Under the pieces are notes generated by a model. The model was not told the DNA's origin. It saw nothing but the letters and a program-made list of their open reading frames with translations, and ran no database searches. Of a stretch of DNA of 45,337 bases, positions 25,378 to 32,977 are shown piece after piece. The position numbers and the translations under genes are program-made. Within the stretch, counting starts at the first letter, position 1. Each line of letters begins with the position of its first letter. This DNA comes from CAWUIO01 sp963922455 (lineage in GTDB: Bacteria; Bacteroidota; Bacteroidia; Cytophagales; Microscillaceae): the NCBI GenBank assembly GCA_963922455.1, contig CAWUIO010000051.1, forward strand, positions 1 through 45,337, given 5' to 3'.

Positions 25378-26028
25378 TTACTCCTGCTCTTCGGGCGAGC
25401 TAAACAATTCATCCAGCTCCATTTTTAAATCGCTGATAGGGAATGTTTCCAAGGCCAAGTCGGGATTGGGAGCCTCGGCAACCCGAATATCGCCTAATAG
25501 GCTAATCCGGATTTCTTCGCCTACCAAATCGGTGATCACTTGCTCGGCGGCTTCTTGTCGGCCTATTTCATCCAAACAAGTGGGCAAGGAACCGGTATAA
25601 AGCCCAATGTCTAGCAAGCCGCTAGGGCCCTCACTCAAACTAACTTTCCAAGGAGAGGCATCCAACTCAAGCAAGTTCATACAATTATCATAAACTTGTA
25701 CATCTAAGGCATCGTCTTGGGCTGCCTTGGCAAAAGAAAATTCCCAATGGTCCAGATCGGGGGCTTCGGCCACTATTTGCCTACTCAGTTCTAAGAGATC
25801 CCGCTTGCCATTGGGGGATATGGTCAATTCGTAGCTTTTTTGCTTTCCATAGCCAATATTCCAGGCGAAAATGCCAAAATCCAGGATCTGGTTATTCAAT
25901 TTTTCAATCCATTCGGCCTTATCTTCCGCTTCTGCATCCGGCTGTATGGCGACCAAGATTGCGCCTTCACTTTCCATAAACCATTCCCAAAACGTATAAA
26001 TCTTTTCTTCCAGATTACTGTACTTCAT
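25378..26028 (-). CDS. Hypothetical cytoplasmic acidic protein
   Basis: 216 aa from the ATG at 26026-26028 (MKYSNLEEKIYTFWEWFME); the frame also opens at 26073 but that adds an atypical segment. It is acidic and soluble with no signal. It contains LTISPNGKRDLLELSRQIV and DHWEFSFAKAAQ, reminiscent of small stand-alone proteins that help assemble enzymes or act as immunity-like proteins, but I do not recognise a defined family. It has a strong terminator and no functional neighbour. Confidence 0.65.
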   Translation of the reverse strand: MKYSNLEEKIYTFWEWFMESEGAILVAIQPDAEAEDKAEWIEKLNNQILDFGIFAWNIGYGKQKSYELTISPNGKRDLLELSRQIVAEAPDLDHWEFSFAKAAQDDALDVQVYDNCMNLLELDASPWKVSLSEGPSGLLDIGLYTGSLPTCLDEIGRQEAAEQVITDLVGEEIRISLLGDIRVAEAPNPDLALETFPISDLKMELDELFSSPEEQE

Positions 26029-26243
26029 AGTGTATTGGTTTAATGAATAACTCCTAAAGCCCCCTCTTGCCAACCCAAGATTTCAATAAGATCGGTTTTC
26101 GTGCAAAAAAACAGGGTTTTCGTTTAGGAAACTTGTTATTTTGGACGAAGTCGTCTTTATTACATCCTTAAATTAGCAAATTTTTGACAAAAACTTGCTA
26201 AAACAAATATCTGACATAAATACGTCTTAATATTGTTGAGAAT

Positions 26244-26630
26244 ATGCTACAAGCATTACATCATATTGCGGTTATTTGTTCCGATTATGAGCGTTCTAAA
26301 CGCTTTTACACGGAGCAACTCGGATTGGAAGTGATTCGGGAGGTATATCGGGAGGCGCGTGACTCGTATAAGCTGGACCTGCGTTTGGGGGATAATTATT
26401 TAATAGAACTCTTTTCATTTCCCGAGCCTCCTCCCCGCCCCTCTTACCCCGAAGCGTGTGGGCTTCGGCACCTGGCTTTTTTGGTAGAAGACATGGATAA
26501 GGCTATGGCCCACTTGAAGGCTCAGGGCATTGAGTTTGCCGAAGAAGTACGAATAGACCCGTTAACGAATAAGAAATTTGTATTTTTTAGTGATCCCGAT
26601 GGCTTACCGATTGAGCTATACGAAAGCTAA
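26244..26630 (+). CDS. gloA2: VOC-family protein, GloA2/YaeR-like
   Basis: A 128-aa glyoxalase/bleomycin-resistance fold protein (two beta-alpha-beta-beta-beta modules). LHHIAVICSDYERSKRFYTE at the N-terminus and GLRHLAFLVEDMDKA in the second half give the metal-binding His residues (His6/His7 region and His in LRHLAF), with a late Glu in PIELYES. This is the pattern of GloA2/YaeR, metal-dependent VOC enzymes related to lactoylglutathione lyase, whose exact reaction is not settled. It is monocistronic after an AT-rich spacer. Confidence 0.85.
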   Translation: MLQALHHIAVICSDYERSKRFYTEQLGLEVIREVYREARDSYKLDLRLGDNYLIELFSFPEPPPRPSYPEACGLRHLAFLVEDMDKAMAHLKAQGIEFAEEVRIDPLTNKKFVFFSDPDGLPIELYES

Positions 26631-26737
26631 CTTGAGAAAATAGAACGGGGTTTGGTTATTTTTATCCCAAAAAAATAAAAAAAGCTTGTTTTGCCCTACT
26701 AGAATCTACTTTGCTATCGTTATAGCATCAAATTTAG

Positions 26738-26745
26738 TACTTTTG
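26738..26745 (+). promoter_or_regulatory. Candidate -7 element TACTTTTG
   Basis: Matches TAnnTTTG, 50 bp before the start at 26796. A TTTG at 26710-26713 could be the -33 element, though the spacing of 24 bp is a little long. Confidence 0.45.
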
Positions 26746-26795
26746 AATTTAAAGTATCACATGGGTGCTAAGCAGACCAGTAGAATAAAAAGGGT

Positions 26796-27233
26796 ATGAT
26801 AAAAGGAAATAACCGAAATACGATAATCTTCTCCATACTATTGCTATTGATGGGGGGGATGATGGGCTTGATAGGGATGAGCCTATTTAGCTTCAAAGGG
26901 TGCGATCAATTTGTAAAGGACACGAATGAGCTTTATTCGGGCTTACAAATTCCGTTTGCTGATGAGTGCACCTGTCATTACAGCGAAGAGCAGAAGTTTC
27001 GTCTCACACTTTACAACATCAAAATAGACCCCGATGTCTATTTAGTGAAATACAATTTCAATCAAGTACCTTTGCAGAATTTTACCGGTTTGCGGGGTTT
27101 TGACCAATTGAAAGAAAAGGAATTTCCTGAAAGCCCTATCCTTTATGAGGCCCAAGGGCGTAAATGGGGCAATACTTGGCGGTATTTGTACGAGAAAAAA
27201 ACCGGCAGGCTCTGGGTAGAGATTCATTATTAA
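26796..27233 (+). CDS. Hypothetical membrane-anchored protein
   Basis: 145 aa with one N-terminal transmembrane segment (TIIFSILLLLMGGMMGLIGM) and an extracytoplasmic part with cysteines (GCDQ, ECTCHY). No family recognised. It is followed after 43 bp by the barrel-like gene on the same strand, so they may be co-transcribed. Confidence 0.65.
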   Translation: MIKGNNRNTIIFSILLLLMGGMMGLIGMSLFSFKGCDQFVKDTNELYSGLQIPFADECTCHYSEEQKFRLTLYNIKIDPDVYLVKYNFNQVPLQNFTGLRGFDQLKEKEFPESPILYEAQGRKWGNTWRYLYEKKTGRLWVEIHY

Positions 27234-27276
27234 ACTGTACATTGCCTGAATTAGGTTACGCACAATCTGTTCTGGT

Positions 27277-28182
27277 ATGTATTTAAAAATATTCTCTCTG
27301 TTTACCCTGTTCTGGGTAAGCACCTCCTCTGTATGGGCCCAAAATGATTATGAACCCTGGACCTTCCAAGAATGCACGCAAGTAGGCTCCCGCTGGCAAA
27401 AATGCTACATTTTAACTCCTCAATTTACTGGCCCCAATGCCCTACCCATTCCCCAATCCTATAAAGGGGAAATTTTGGATCATAATGAAATCCAGGTTCA
27501 GTTTTCCAACCACAATAGCTCACTAGACAACACCCAGGATATCCGTTTACGGGCTAATATCCCATTAAGTAAGCGAGTAGCAGTACAGGCTTGGGGAGTT
27601 GTGTTTGAGCAGTTTCATACCCCAGCCGCCATCATGGATGAGCGGTTTATTGTTCCTTGGAATTACGAGGAGCGTGGTACAGCATCTGGCGACCTTTACC
27701 TGGGCACTATCATTCAATTTATCAAAAATAGGAAAAGACAATTCAATATGGCCCTGAGCTTCAACTTGAAAACCGCCTCGGGGAATAATTTGGAAAACAT
27801 TCGTTTTACAGATACACCGGGCTACTTTATGGATGTATCGGCTGGCAAGACCTATCATGGGGCATCTTCTCAACAGTCCTGGAAGATATACGCTAACCTA
27901 GGCTTTATGGCCTGGCAAACCTACTCGGATAACTATAAACAAGACGATGCAATCTGGTTCGGGCTGGGTTTGGACTGGCGCTGGCAAAATTGGGTAATCA
28001 ATCAAGAGCTAAGTGGCTACCGAGGCTATTTACAGGGGGACAGCCCTACCCGGTATCAGGCGCAAATTAAGCACGAAGGTGAAAAGTACACCTACAGCAT
28101 AGCTTACTCCCGAATTTTTCAAGACTATACCCGGCACGTTTTTCAAGTGGGGTTTAGCTATAAATTCCCCTCTTTTTTCTAG
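27277..28182 (+). CDS. Probable outer-membrane beta-barrel protein
   Basis: 301 aa with a signal peptide (FTLFWVSTSSVWAQ). The body alternates hydrophobic and polar residues with aromatic belts (IQVQFSNHNSSLDNTQDIRL, YTYSIAYSRIF) and ends FQVGFSYKFPSFF, a C-terminal aromatic typical of outer-membrane barrels. I cannot name the substrate or family. It may form a two-gene unit with the membrane protein upstream. Confidence 0.7.
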   Translation: MYLKIFSLFTLFWVSTSSVWAQNDYEPWTFQECTQVGSRWQKCYILTPQFTGPNALPIPQSYKGEILDHNEIQVQFSNHNSSLDNTQDIRLRANIPLSKRVAVQAWGVVFEQFHTPAAIMDERFIVPWNYEERGTASGDLYLGTIIQFIKNRKRQFNMALSFNLKTASGNNLENIRFTDTPGYFMDVSAGKTYHGASSQQSWKIYANLGFMAWQTYSDNYKQDDAIWFGLGLDWRWQNWVINQELSGYRGYLQGDSPTRYQAQIKHEGEKYTYSIAYSRIFQDYTRHVFQVGFSYKFPSFF

Positions 28183-28333
28183 AAAGGTTTCTCAAATTGA
28201 TTTATTTGAGCATTTCTTCAGGGAAAAGGGCGTTTTTTACAAAAACTGGCACTTTCTTTTCTTTTAGACTGTATAAACTACTAAAGTAACGCTCTATTTC
28301 ACTATGGGGAAATCCCCCAATTATACCTTGCTT

Positions 28334-28933
28334 ATGTCAATCAAGACATCTCTAATCATCCTAGCGCTCCTTGTCGGAACAAGTTTACAACAAAGGGGAA
28401 CCGCCCAAGAACTTAGCAAAGAAGAAAAGAAAGCGCTAAAAGCGGAGCTCAAAAAAATGAAGAAAAACCCCGAATTGTACAAGACTCTCAAAGTCGATTT
28501 GCAGGAAAATAAATCTACAGCGAGTCAGCTCAATTCAGAACTTCGCGATGTAAATTCATCCATCTCGAGTACTAAGGAAAAACTGGATGATAAAGACACC
28601 CAAATCAAAGCTTTAGAAAAAGAAATCTCTCAGTTGAAAGATCAAAAAAACGAGATAAATAACTTCATCCAAAACGAAACTGCAACCCAGGGCTTGGTAT
28701 ACCGAGTGCAGGTGGAAATGGATGAAGGCTCTTTGTACAAAGAAATGGACCGCGAAAGTGGGGTGCCCCGCAAGGTATTCACAGGCGATAATACCCCAGA
28801 TGGCCGTAAATTTTATACCATTGGAGAATTTACCACCCGCGAAGAAGCGGAAGCTTTTAAACAAGGCTTATCCAAGATGCGTATCCAAGGCGTCTTCGTG
28901 GCTGCCTATGAAAATGGGCAAAGAGTCCAGTAG
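28334..28933 (+). CDS. Secreted coiled-coil protein with SPOR-like C-terminus
   Basis: 199 aa from the ATG at 28334, with a signal peptide (SLIILALLVGTSLQQRGTAQ). A long lysine/glutamate coiled coil (about 25-120) is followed by a C-terminal domain (about 125-199) with LVYRVQVEM, KFYTIGEFTTREEAEAFKQG and GVFVAAYENGQRV, which follows the pattern of SPOR peptidoglycan-binding domains (strand, G.F....A......G...V). This suggests a cell-envelope or division role. The SPOR call is from pattern and not certain. Confidence 0.7.
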   Translation: MSIKTSLIILALLVGTSLQQRGTAQELSKEEKKALKAELKKMKKNPELYKTLKVDLQENKSTASQLNSELRDVNSSISSTKEKLDDKDTQIKALEKEISQLKDQKNEINNFIQNETATQGLVYRVQVEMDEGSLYKEMDRESGVPRKVFTGDNTPDGRKFYTIGEFTTREEAEAFKQGLSKMRIQGVFVAAYENGQRVQ

Positions 28934-28944
28934 GTTGTTTACAT

Positions 28945-30321
28945 TTATTCTACCCGGGGGTAAGCTCTCACCCAATTTTGTAGGTAGGCTACCTTGCCCG
29001 ATATATCGCGCACAGGGGTAAACCGGTGGATTACCTTTTCACCCTCCATAGCAGCTATTCTACCCTGGGCATCTTTCTTTACTGAATACACTTGGCTATC
29101 CCGGCTTAAACGAAGTTTTCCGCCCTCTTGATATACCACTATCTTAGCTCCTACACTTTGTGCATAGGTGCCCACTATTTTATTTTGTTCGTCTTGCGTA
29201 AAAAAACGGAGCTCTTCTTCCTCAAGGCTAGGCTCCTCACAATCCCGGTTAAACATGATTTCGGTCGACTGACTGATCAAACGGCTACGATTCAAGGATG
29301 ATCCATTGGTAAACACCGCCATGGCAAACTTTTCTTCTGGGACTAGGACAAAATTGGCCCGATAACCCGGTAAGCCCCCAGAATGGGATAGGGAATTGTA
29401 TCCACAATGCTTCTGGTGAAATAAGCCTAATCCATAGCTCCAATCGGCCCCGGTTTGCTCGGGAGGGGAAATTATTTCCCGCAATTTTTGGCGGAGGTCG
29501 GCATTTTCTGTCTTGTCTTCATCGGCTAGCCAAGCTAAAAACTGGATGTAGTCTTGTACATTAGAAATCAACATCCCTGAGGCCCGTTCCTGGGCATTGT
29601 CGGGTAGTTTTTCTAGTTTTTGGGTTTGGTCTCCGCTGCCATGGTGCCCCCAAGCTAGTTGGCTAAGATCTGCTCGCTGCGGATCATACGTGCTCTTTTG
29701 CATGGCAAAATCTTGGAACACCAAGGTGCTCATGGCCCCTTGGAACTCGAGGCGGGTAAGTCGCTCAATAATGGCCCCTAAAATATTGTACCCTGGGTTG
29801 GAATAGCTAAACACCTCACCGGCTGGGGCGAAGATTATGGATTCGTCTAAGCCTTTTAGATAGGGTATGTGTTGGGACTCTCCCTCAGGCCCAAAATCGT
29901 TTACCCTGTCTTCCAGACCAGCCGTGTGGGATAATAATTGTTTAAGGTTTATCTTACTAAGTTCCGGCCCGATTTCGGGAAAAAATTTGGAAAGTGGGTC
30001 AAGGAGGGAAAGTTCTCCAGATTTTTCCAGTTTGAGTATGGCATAGGCTACTAGCACTTTACTGGTAGAGGCCGTTTTGAATAGCGTAGCCGCGTTTACT
30101 GGCTTGTCCTGGCCCGATTCCCGGGTGCCGAAGCCCTGAAAATATTGGATTCCTTTATAGTAGATACACACACTGGCCCCGGGCCCCTCTCCCTGAGCAA
30201 TTGCCTCTTTAAAAATTTGGGATATACGATGAAACTTGTCGCGAGGACTAGGCTCTTGGGCTCGGCCGGAGCCCATACCTAGGCAGAGAATCAGCAATAA
30301 ATAGCATAGAGATTTTTGCAT
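28945..30321 (-). CDS. Serine hydrolase, class C beta-lactamase family
   Basis: A 458-aa secreted protein (signal ending GSGRAQ). The beta-lactamase/transpeptidase-like domain has S85-T-S-K88 (catalytic Ser and Lys), Y173-S-N175 and a late HSGG, the three motifs of the class C/esterase EstB family. A C-terminal extension (about 365-458) resembles DUF3471-like beta domains. Likely an esterase or D-aminopeptidase in the periplasm; antibiotic resistance is not implied. Convergent with the coiled-coil gene, with 11 bp between stops. Confidence 0.88.
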   Translation of the reverse strand: MQKSLCYLLLILCLGMGSGRAQEPSPRDKFHRISQIFKEAIAQGEGPGASVCIYYKGIQYFQGFGTRESGQDKPVNAATLFKTASTSKVLVAYAILKLEKSGELSLLDPLSKFFPEIGPELSKINLKQLLSHTAGLEDRVNDFGPEGESQHIPYLKGLDESIIFAPAGEVFSYSNPGYNILGAIIERLTRLEFQGAMSTLVFQDFAMQKSTYDPQRADLSQLAWGHHGSGDQTQKLEKLPDNAQERASGMLISNVQDYIQFLAWLADEDKTENADLRQKLREIISPPEQTGADWSYGLGLFHQKHCGYNSLSHSGGLPGYRANFVLVPEEKFAMAVFTNGSSLNRSRLISQSTEIMFNRDCEEPSLEEEELRFFTQDEQNKIVGTYAQSVGAKIVVYQEGGKLRLSRDSQVYSVKKDAQGRIAAMEGEKVIHRFTPVRDISGKVAYLQNWVRAYPRVE

Positions 30322-30452
30322 AGTCTTTTAAGGGCTAACGTTGAAAAGCAAGCTAGGCATAAATTTTTTTTTCTTTTAAATAATTGCTGTATCAGGTATT
30401 CTTTCAGAATGGCCCTATCAGAAAGTAGTAGAAATCAAATCCCTAAAACGGC

Positions 30453-30460
30453 TACTTTTG
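30453..30460 (+). promoter_or_regulatory. Candidate -7 element TACTTTTG
   Basis: TACTTTTGG, 19 bp before repeat copy 7. A transcript from here towards the sigma-factor gene would begin with the repeat. Confidence 0.3.
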
Positions 30461-30478
30461 GTCAATAAAAATCACTCC

Positions 30479-30611
30479 GGCTTAGGGATAGAACGGCATG
30501 TTTGAGCTCGTGGGGGCCTGGCGGGGAAAGGCAGCGAGTAGTGATAGCCCGGCCCGCGCCAGCAAGAGTTTTCTTTTTATAGTACGAAAGCCCCGAGCGC
30601 GGGCAAGCCCC
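30479..30611 (+). repeat. Dispersed structured repeat, copy 7
   Basis: GGCTTAGGGATAGAACGGCATGTTTGAGC, GCAGCGAGTAGTGATAGCCCGGCC, stem CCCGCGC/GCGCGGG, GCAAGCCCC end. It fills a third of the 379-bp spacer before the sigma-factor gene. Confidence 0.9.
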
Positions 30612-30700
30612 ATCTTCTCTTAAATCCAATTTTTTTTGTCTAGCTTGTCACTTTTGGCAACCAAATGGACACTTACTAGCAAAACCCTAGACTAAGAGGC

Positions 30701-31225
30701 ATGAGTCAGAAAAAACAGCAGCAATTTTTGGCCTTATACCAGCCGGTACACGAACGTTTTGAGCGTTTTTGCCGAGCCCGGGCCTATGCAGATATGCCCT
30801 ATGAAGACCTCATACACGAAAGCCTTTTGATTGCTTACGAAAAATTGGAGAACCTCCGGAATCCTACTGCTTTTCTAAGTTTTTTGATCGGAATCAGTAT
30901 CCGGGTCTTATCCAATGCGCATAAGAAAAACAAGCGCATGCAGTGGGTAGACCATGAAACGATTCTTAACCAAATTGCTGGGCAGGAAGATCCCATGGAA
31001 CAACAGAACAATGTGCGCTTTTTACACCAGGTCTTAAAACAATTACCCGAAGCCCAAAGAGAAGCCCTTATCCTGTTTGAGATTACCGGATTTCACATCA
31101 AAGAAATTGCCGAAATCCAGCAAAGCAGCGAATCGGCCGTAAAACAACGACTGGCCCGCGGAAGAAAAGCCCTGGCCCGTATAGTAAAAAACGAACTTAG
31201 CCTTAAATCTGAAGAAAAGCCATGA
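30701..31225 (+). CDS. ECF-type RNA polymerase sigma factor
   Basis: A 174-aa sigma-70-family protein with region 2 (about 15-90, including MPYEDLIHESLLIAYEKL and the NPTAFLSFLIGI segment) and region 4 (about 105-165) with LPEAQREALILFEITGFHIKEIAEI and SSESAVKQRLARGRKAL, the helix-turn-helix that reads the -35 element. It belongs to the ECF group typical of Bacteroidota. It overlaps by 4 nt the next gene, a membrane protein that is probably its regulator. Confidence 0.92.
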   Translation: MSQKKQQQFLALYQPVHERFERFCRARAYADMPYEDLIHESLLIAYEKLENLRNPTAFLSFLIGISIRVLSNAHKKNKRMQWVDHETILNQIAGQEDPMEQQNNVRFLHQVLKQLPEAQREALILFEITGFHIKEIAEIQQSSESAVKQRLARGRKALARIVKNELSLKSEEKP

Positions 31226-32187
31226 AAGAAGATAAACTCTTAGATAATTTATGGGAAGCCGCCCGGGAAGAAAACCCCCAGGCGAGCTACGAGGAGGTGG
31301 CCAAGAAGTTTCAGGCCGCCTTACCCATCGCCGCCGGGGCTGGGGGAATGGCTTGGTTTGGCAAATACCTCAGTTTGAATAATATCGTGCTGGTTTCCAG
31401 CCTCAGCCTCGTGACCCTGGCCACTTGGTGGAGCTTGAGCTCTCATTCCAATACTTCAAGCAATCGTGTCAACCCCTTACCTGTCAAAAATGAAGAAATA
31501 ATACCTCCGGTCGCTCTCGATACTGTAGAGCAAAGCAACCCTTTGATTTCATCTGATACCCTTCGCTCCCCAGAAATTCAGGATCAACAGGTACCCGAAA
31601 TAAAAGAAGCCCTTGTCCCGGCCCAATACCCCGATACACCTAGCCAAGAATTGGTCTTGCTTGAAGAAGAAATCCTGGCAGAGCAGACGCCCCCTAGGCA
31701 GGAGTTGAAAATTGATTCGCATGCAGTCCTTGAGCCCGAAAGCGGGGAGCTACCCAAACTACCCAAAGTGGAGCTAGATCACACCCTCCCCAAATGGACG
31801 CATTATCAATCTGATTTCACCTTTGTCATCACCAAGAACGATGGCGAAGCCAAAGTCCAAGAACTCTTTAAACAGCTTTGGGACTGGGGATTTCTTTTGC
31901 ATACCAAATCCAAATACCGCTTCCACAAATCGCAGTTGAGCTACCTTTTTCTTTGGCTAAAACACGAAAACGGACTCGATTTTAAATTGAAAGGAGAAGG
32001 TTTTGAGCGTTTGGAATTGCACGTCAGACTCGGTAGCCAAGGGCTTGTAGAAACCTTCTCCTACCGCTTCAATCAGGAAGAATTTACCAAAGACATTCCC
32101 CTGAATTGTGTAGGGTATAAGACCTACTCCTACGGGCCAGGCTTCCGGGGTATGAGTGGAAAAACCTCCATCAATATCGAAAACTAA
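31222..32187 (+). CDS. Probable anti-sigma factor, single-pass membrane protein
   Basis: A 321-aa protein with a short cytoplasmic segment (DNLWEAAREENPQASYEEVAKKF, about 6-27), one transmembrane segment (about 55-70), an acidic Pro/Glu-rich linker (about 75-190) and a C-terminal domain outside the cytoplasm (about 195-321) with NGLDFKLKGEGFERLELHVR. The overlap with the sigma-factor gene and this topology make it the likely anti-sigma partner. It lacks a recognised anti-sigma zinc motif. The outer domain is shared with the next gene. Confidence 0.75.
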   Translation: MKEDKLLDNLWEAAREENPQASYEEVAKKFQAALPIAAGAGGMAWFGKYLSLNNIVLVSSLSLVTLATWWSLSSHSNTSSNRVNPLPVKNEEIIPPVALDTVEQSNPLISSDTLRSPEIQDQQVPEIKEALVPAQYPDTPSQELVLLEEEILAEQTPPRQELKIDSHAVLEPESGELPKLPKVELDHTLPKWTHYQSDFTFVITKNDGEAKVQELFKQLWDWGFLLHTKSKYRFHKSQLSYLFLWLKHENGLDFKLKGEGFERLELHVRLGSQGLVETFSYRFNQEEFTKDIPLNCVGYKTYSYGPGFRGMSGKTSINIEN

Positions 32188-32214
32188 TTCTTATATCCAT
32201 AAAACCCATATCTT

Positions 32215-32649
32215 ATGAAACTTATCTTTTTATTGCTAATCCAGATCTCTCTGCATCCTTTCACGAGTTGGCCCGGGCAAAATCTTGCCCCCCTTACCTA
32301 TAACGAGCACTATTTTGTCTTAAAACGAGAAGGGGGCTCTCAAGCCGTACAAAATTTCCGCACGTTCATGGAAGAGAATTTACCATTCAAGGGAGATGTT
32401 AACCTTACGGCCAATAGCACGGCCCAGGAAGTGAAAAGCATCCGTTTGTCTTTTAAAGATAAAAAGGGCTTAGATATCAAACTGCAATTAACAGGTTTTG
32501 AGCGCTTTGAATTGCGTTGGCAATTAGACGAAAAAGGCAAGATAAGTTATTGTACCTATCGGGTCAATGATAAAGAACCCAAGTACCTGGCCATTGATAA
32601 AAGTAAAGGAAATCACCATGTCCGGGTAAAGTATTCCGAAACTCATTAA
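32215..32649 (+). CDS. Secreted paralogue of the anti-sigma outer domain
   Basis: A 144-aa secreted protein (N-terminal signal, MKLIFLLLIQISLHPFTSWPG). Its body repeats the pattern of the preceding gene's outer domain: KKGLDIKLQLTGFERFELRWQL against NGLDFKLKGEGFERLELHVRL, followed by a similar strand (SYCTYRVND / ETFSYRFNQ). It could bind or compete for whatever the anti-sigma domain senses, or form a complex with it. No other family is recognised. Confidence 0.7.
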   Translation: MKLIFLLLIQISLHPFTSWPGQNLAPLTYNEHYFVLKREGGSQAVQNFRTFMEENLPFKGDVNLTANSTAQEVKSIRLSFKDKKGLDIKLQLTGFERFELRWQLDEKGKISYCTYRVNDKEPKYLAIDKSKGNHHVRVKYSETH

Positions 32650-32701
32650 AGTGTTGTCGTTCACCGGGTGCTCTTTGTTTATTTTAATCTTCGTTTGCGA
32701 G

Positions 32702-32727
32702 CCGGCCTTTTTAGGTCGGTTTTTTTC
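32702..32727 (+). terminator. Terminator of the sigma/anti-sigma operon
   Basis: Stem CCGGCCT/AGGTCGG (7 bp with one G-T pair), then eight T. It lies 53 bp after the stop at 32649. Confidence 0.7.
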
Positions 32728-32756
32728 TTGCTCCCAGAAGTCGAGCCAAAATGCTT

Positions 32757-32887
32757 GGGGCTGCCCCCGGCGTTTGCTATTCCGTTTCTTTAGGAAGTTT
32801 CCTGGCGCCGGGGTCGGGCTTTCGCTACTCGCTGCCTTTCCCCGCCAGGCCCCTACGAGCTCAAACAGGCCGCTCTATCCCTCAGCC
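32757..32887 (-). repeat. Dispersed structured repeat, copy 8
   Basis: Minus orientation. GGCTGAGGGATAGAGCGGCC, TTTGAGCTCGTAG, GCAGCGAGTAGCGAAAGCCCGACC. Terminal stem CCCCGGCG/CGCCGGGG, a covariant pair. The end is GCAGCCCC. Confidence 0.88.
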
Positions 32888-32977
32888 AAAACCAGGATTC
32901 TTTCCCTAGAATTGCCCTGTAGTTCAGAAATATTTAATTTCTTCTTTATATTCGTTTTCACACCGCACAAAATACCT

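Noticed and set aside
32651..32977. N-terminal extension of the BNR protein back to 32651
   Set aside because: It is the translation of a terminator and repeat copy 8; the ATG at 32978 gives a clean signal peptide.
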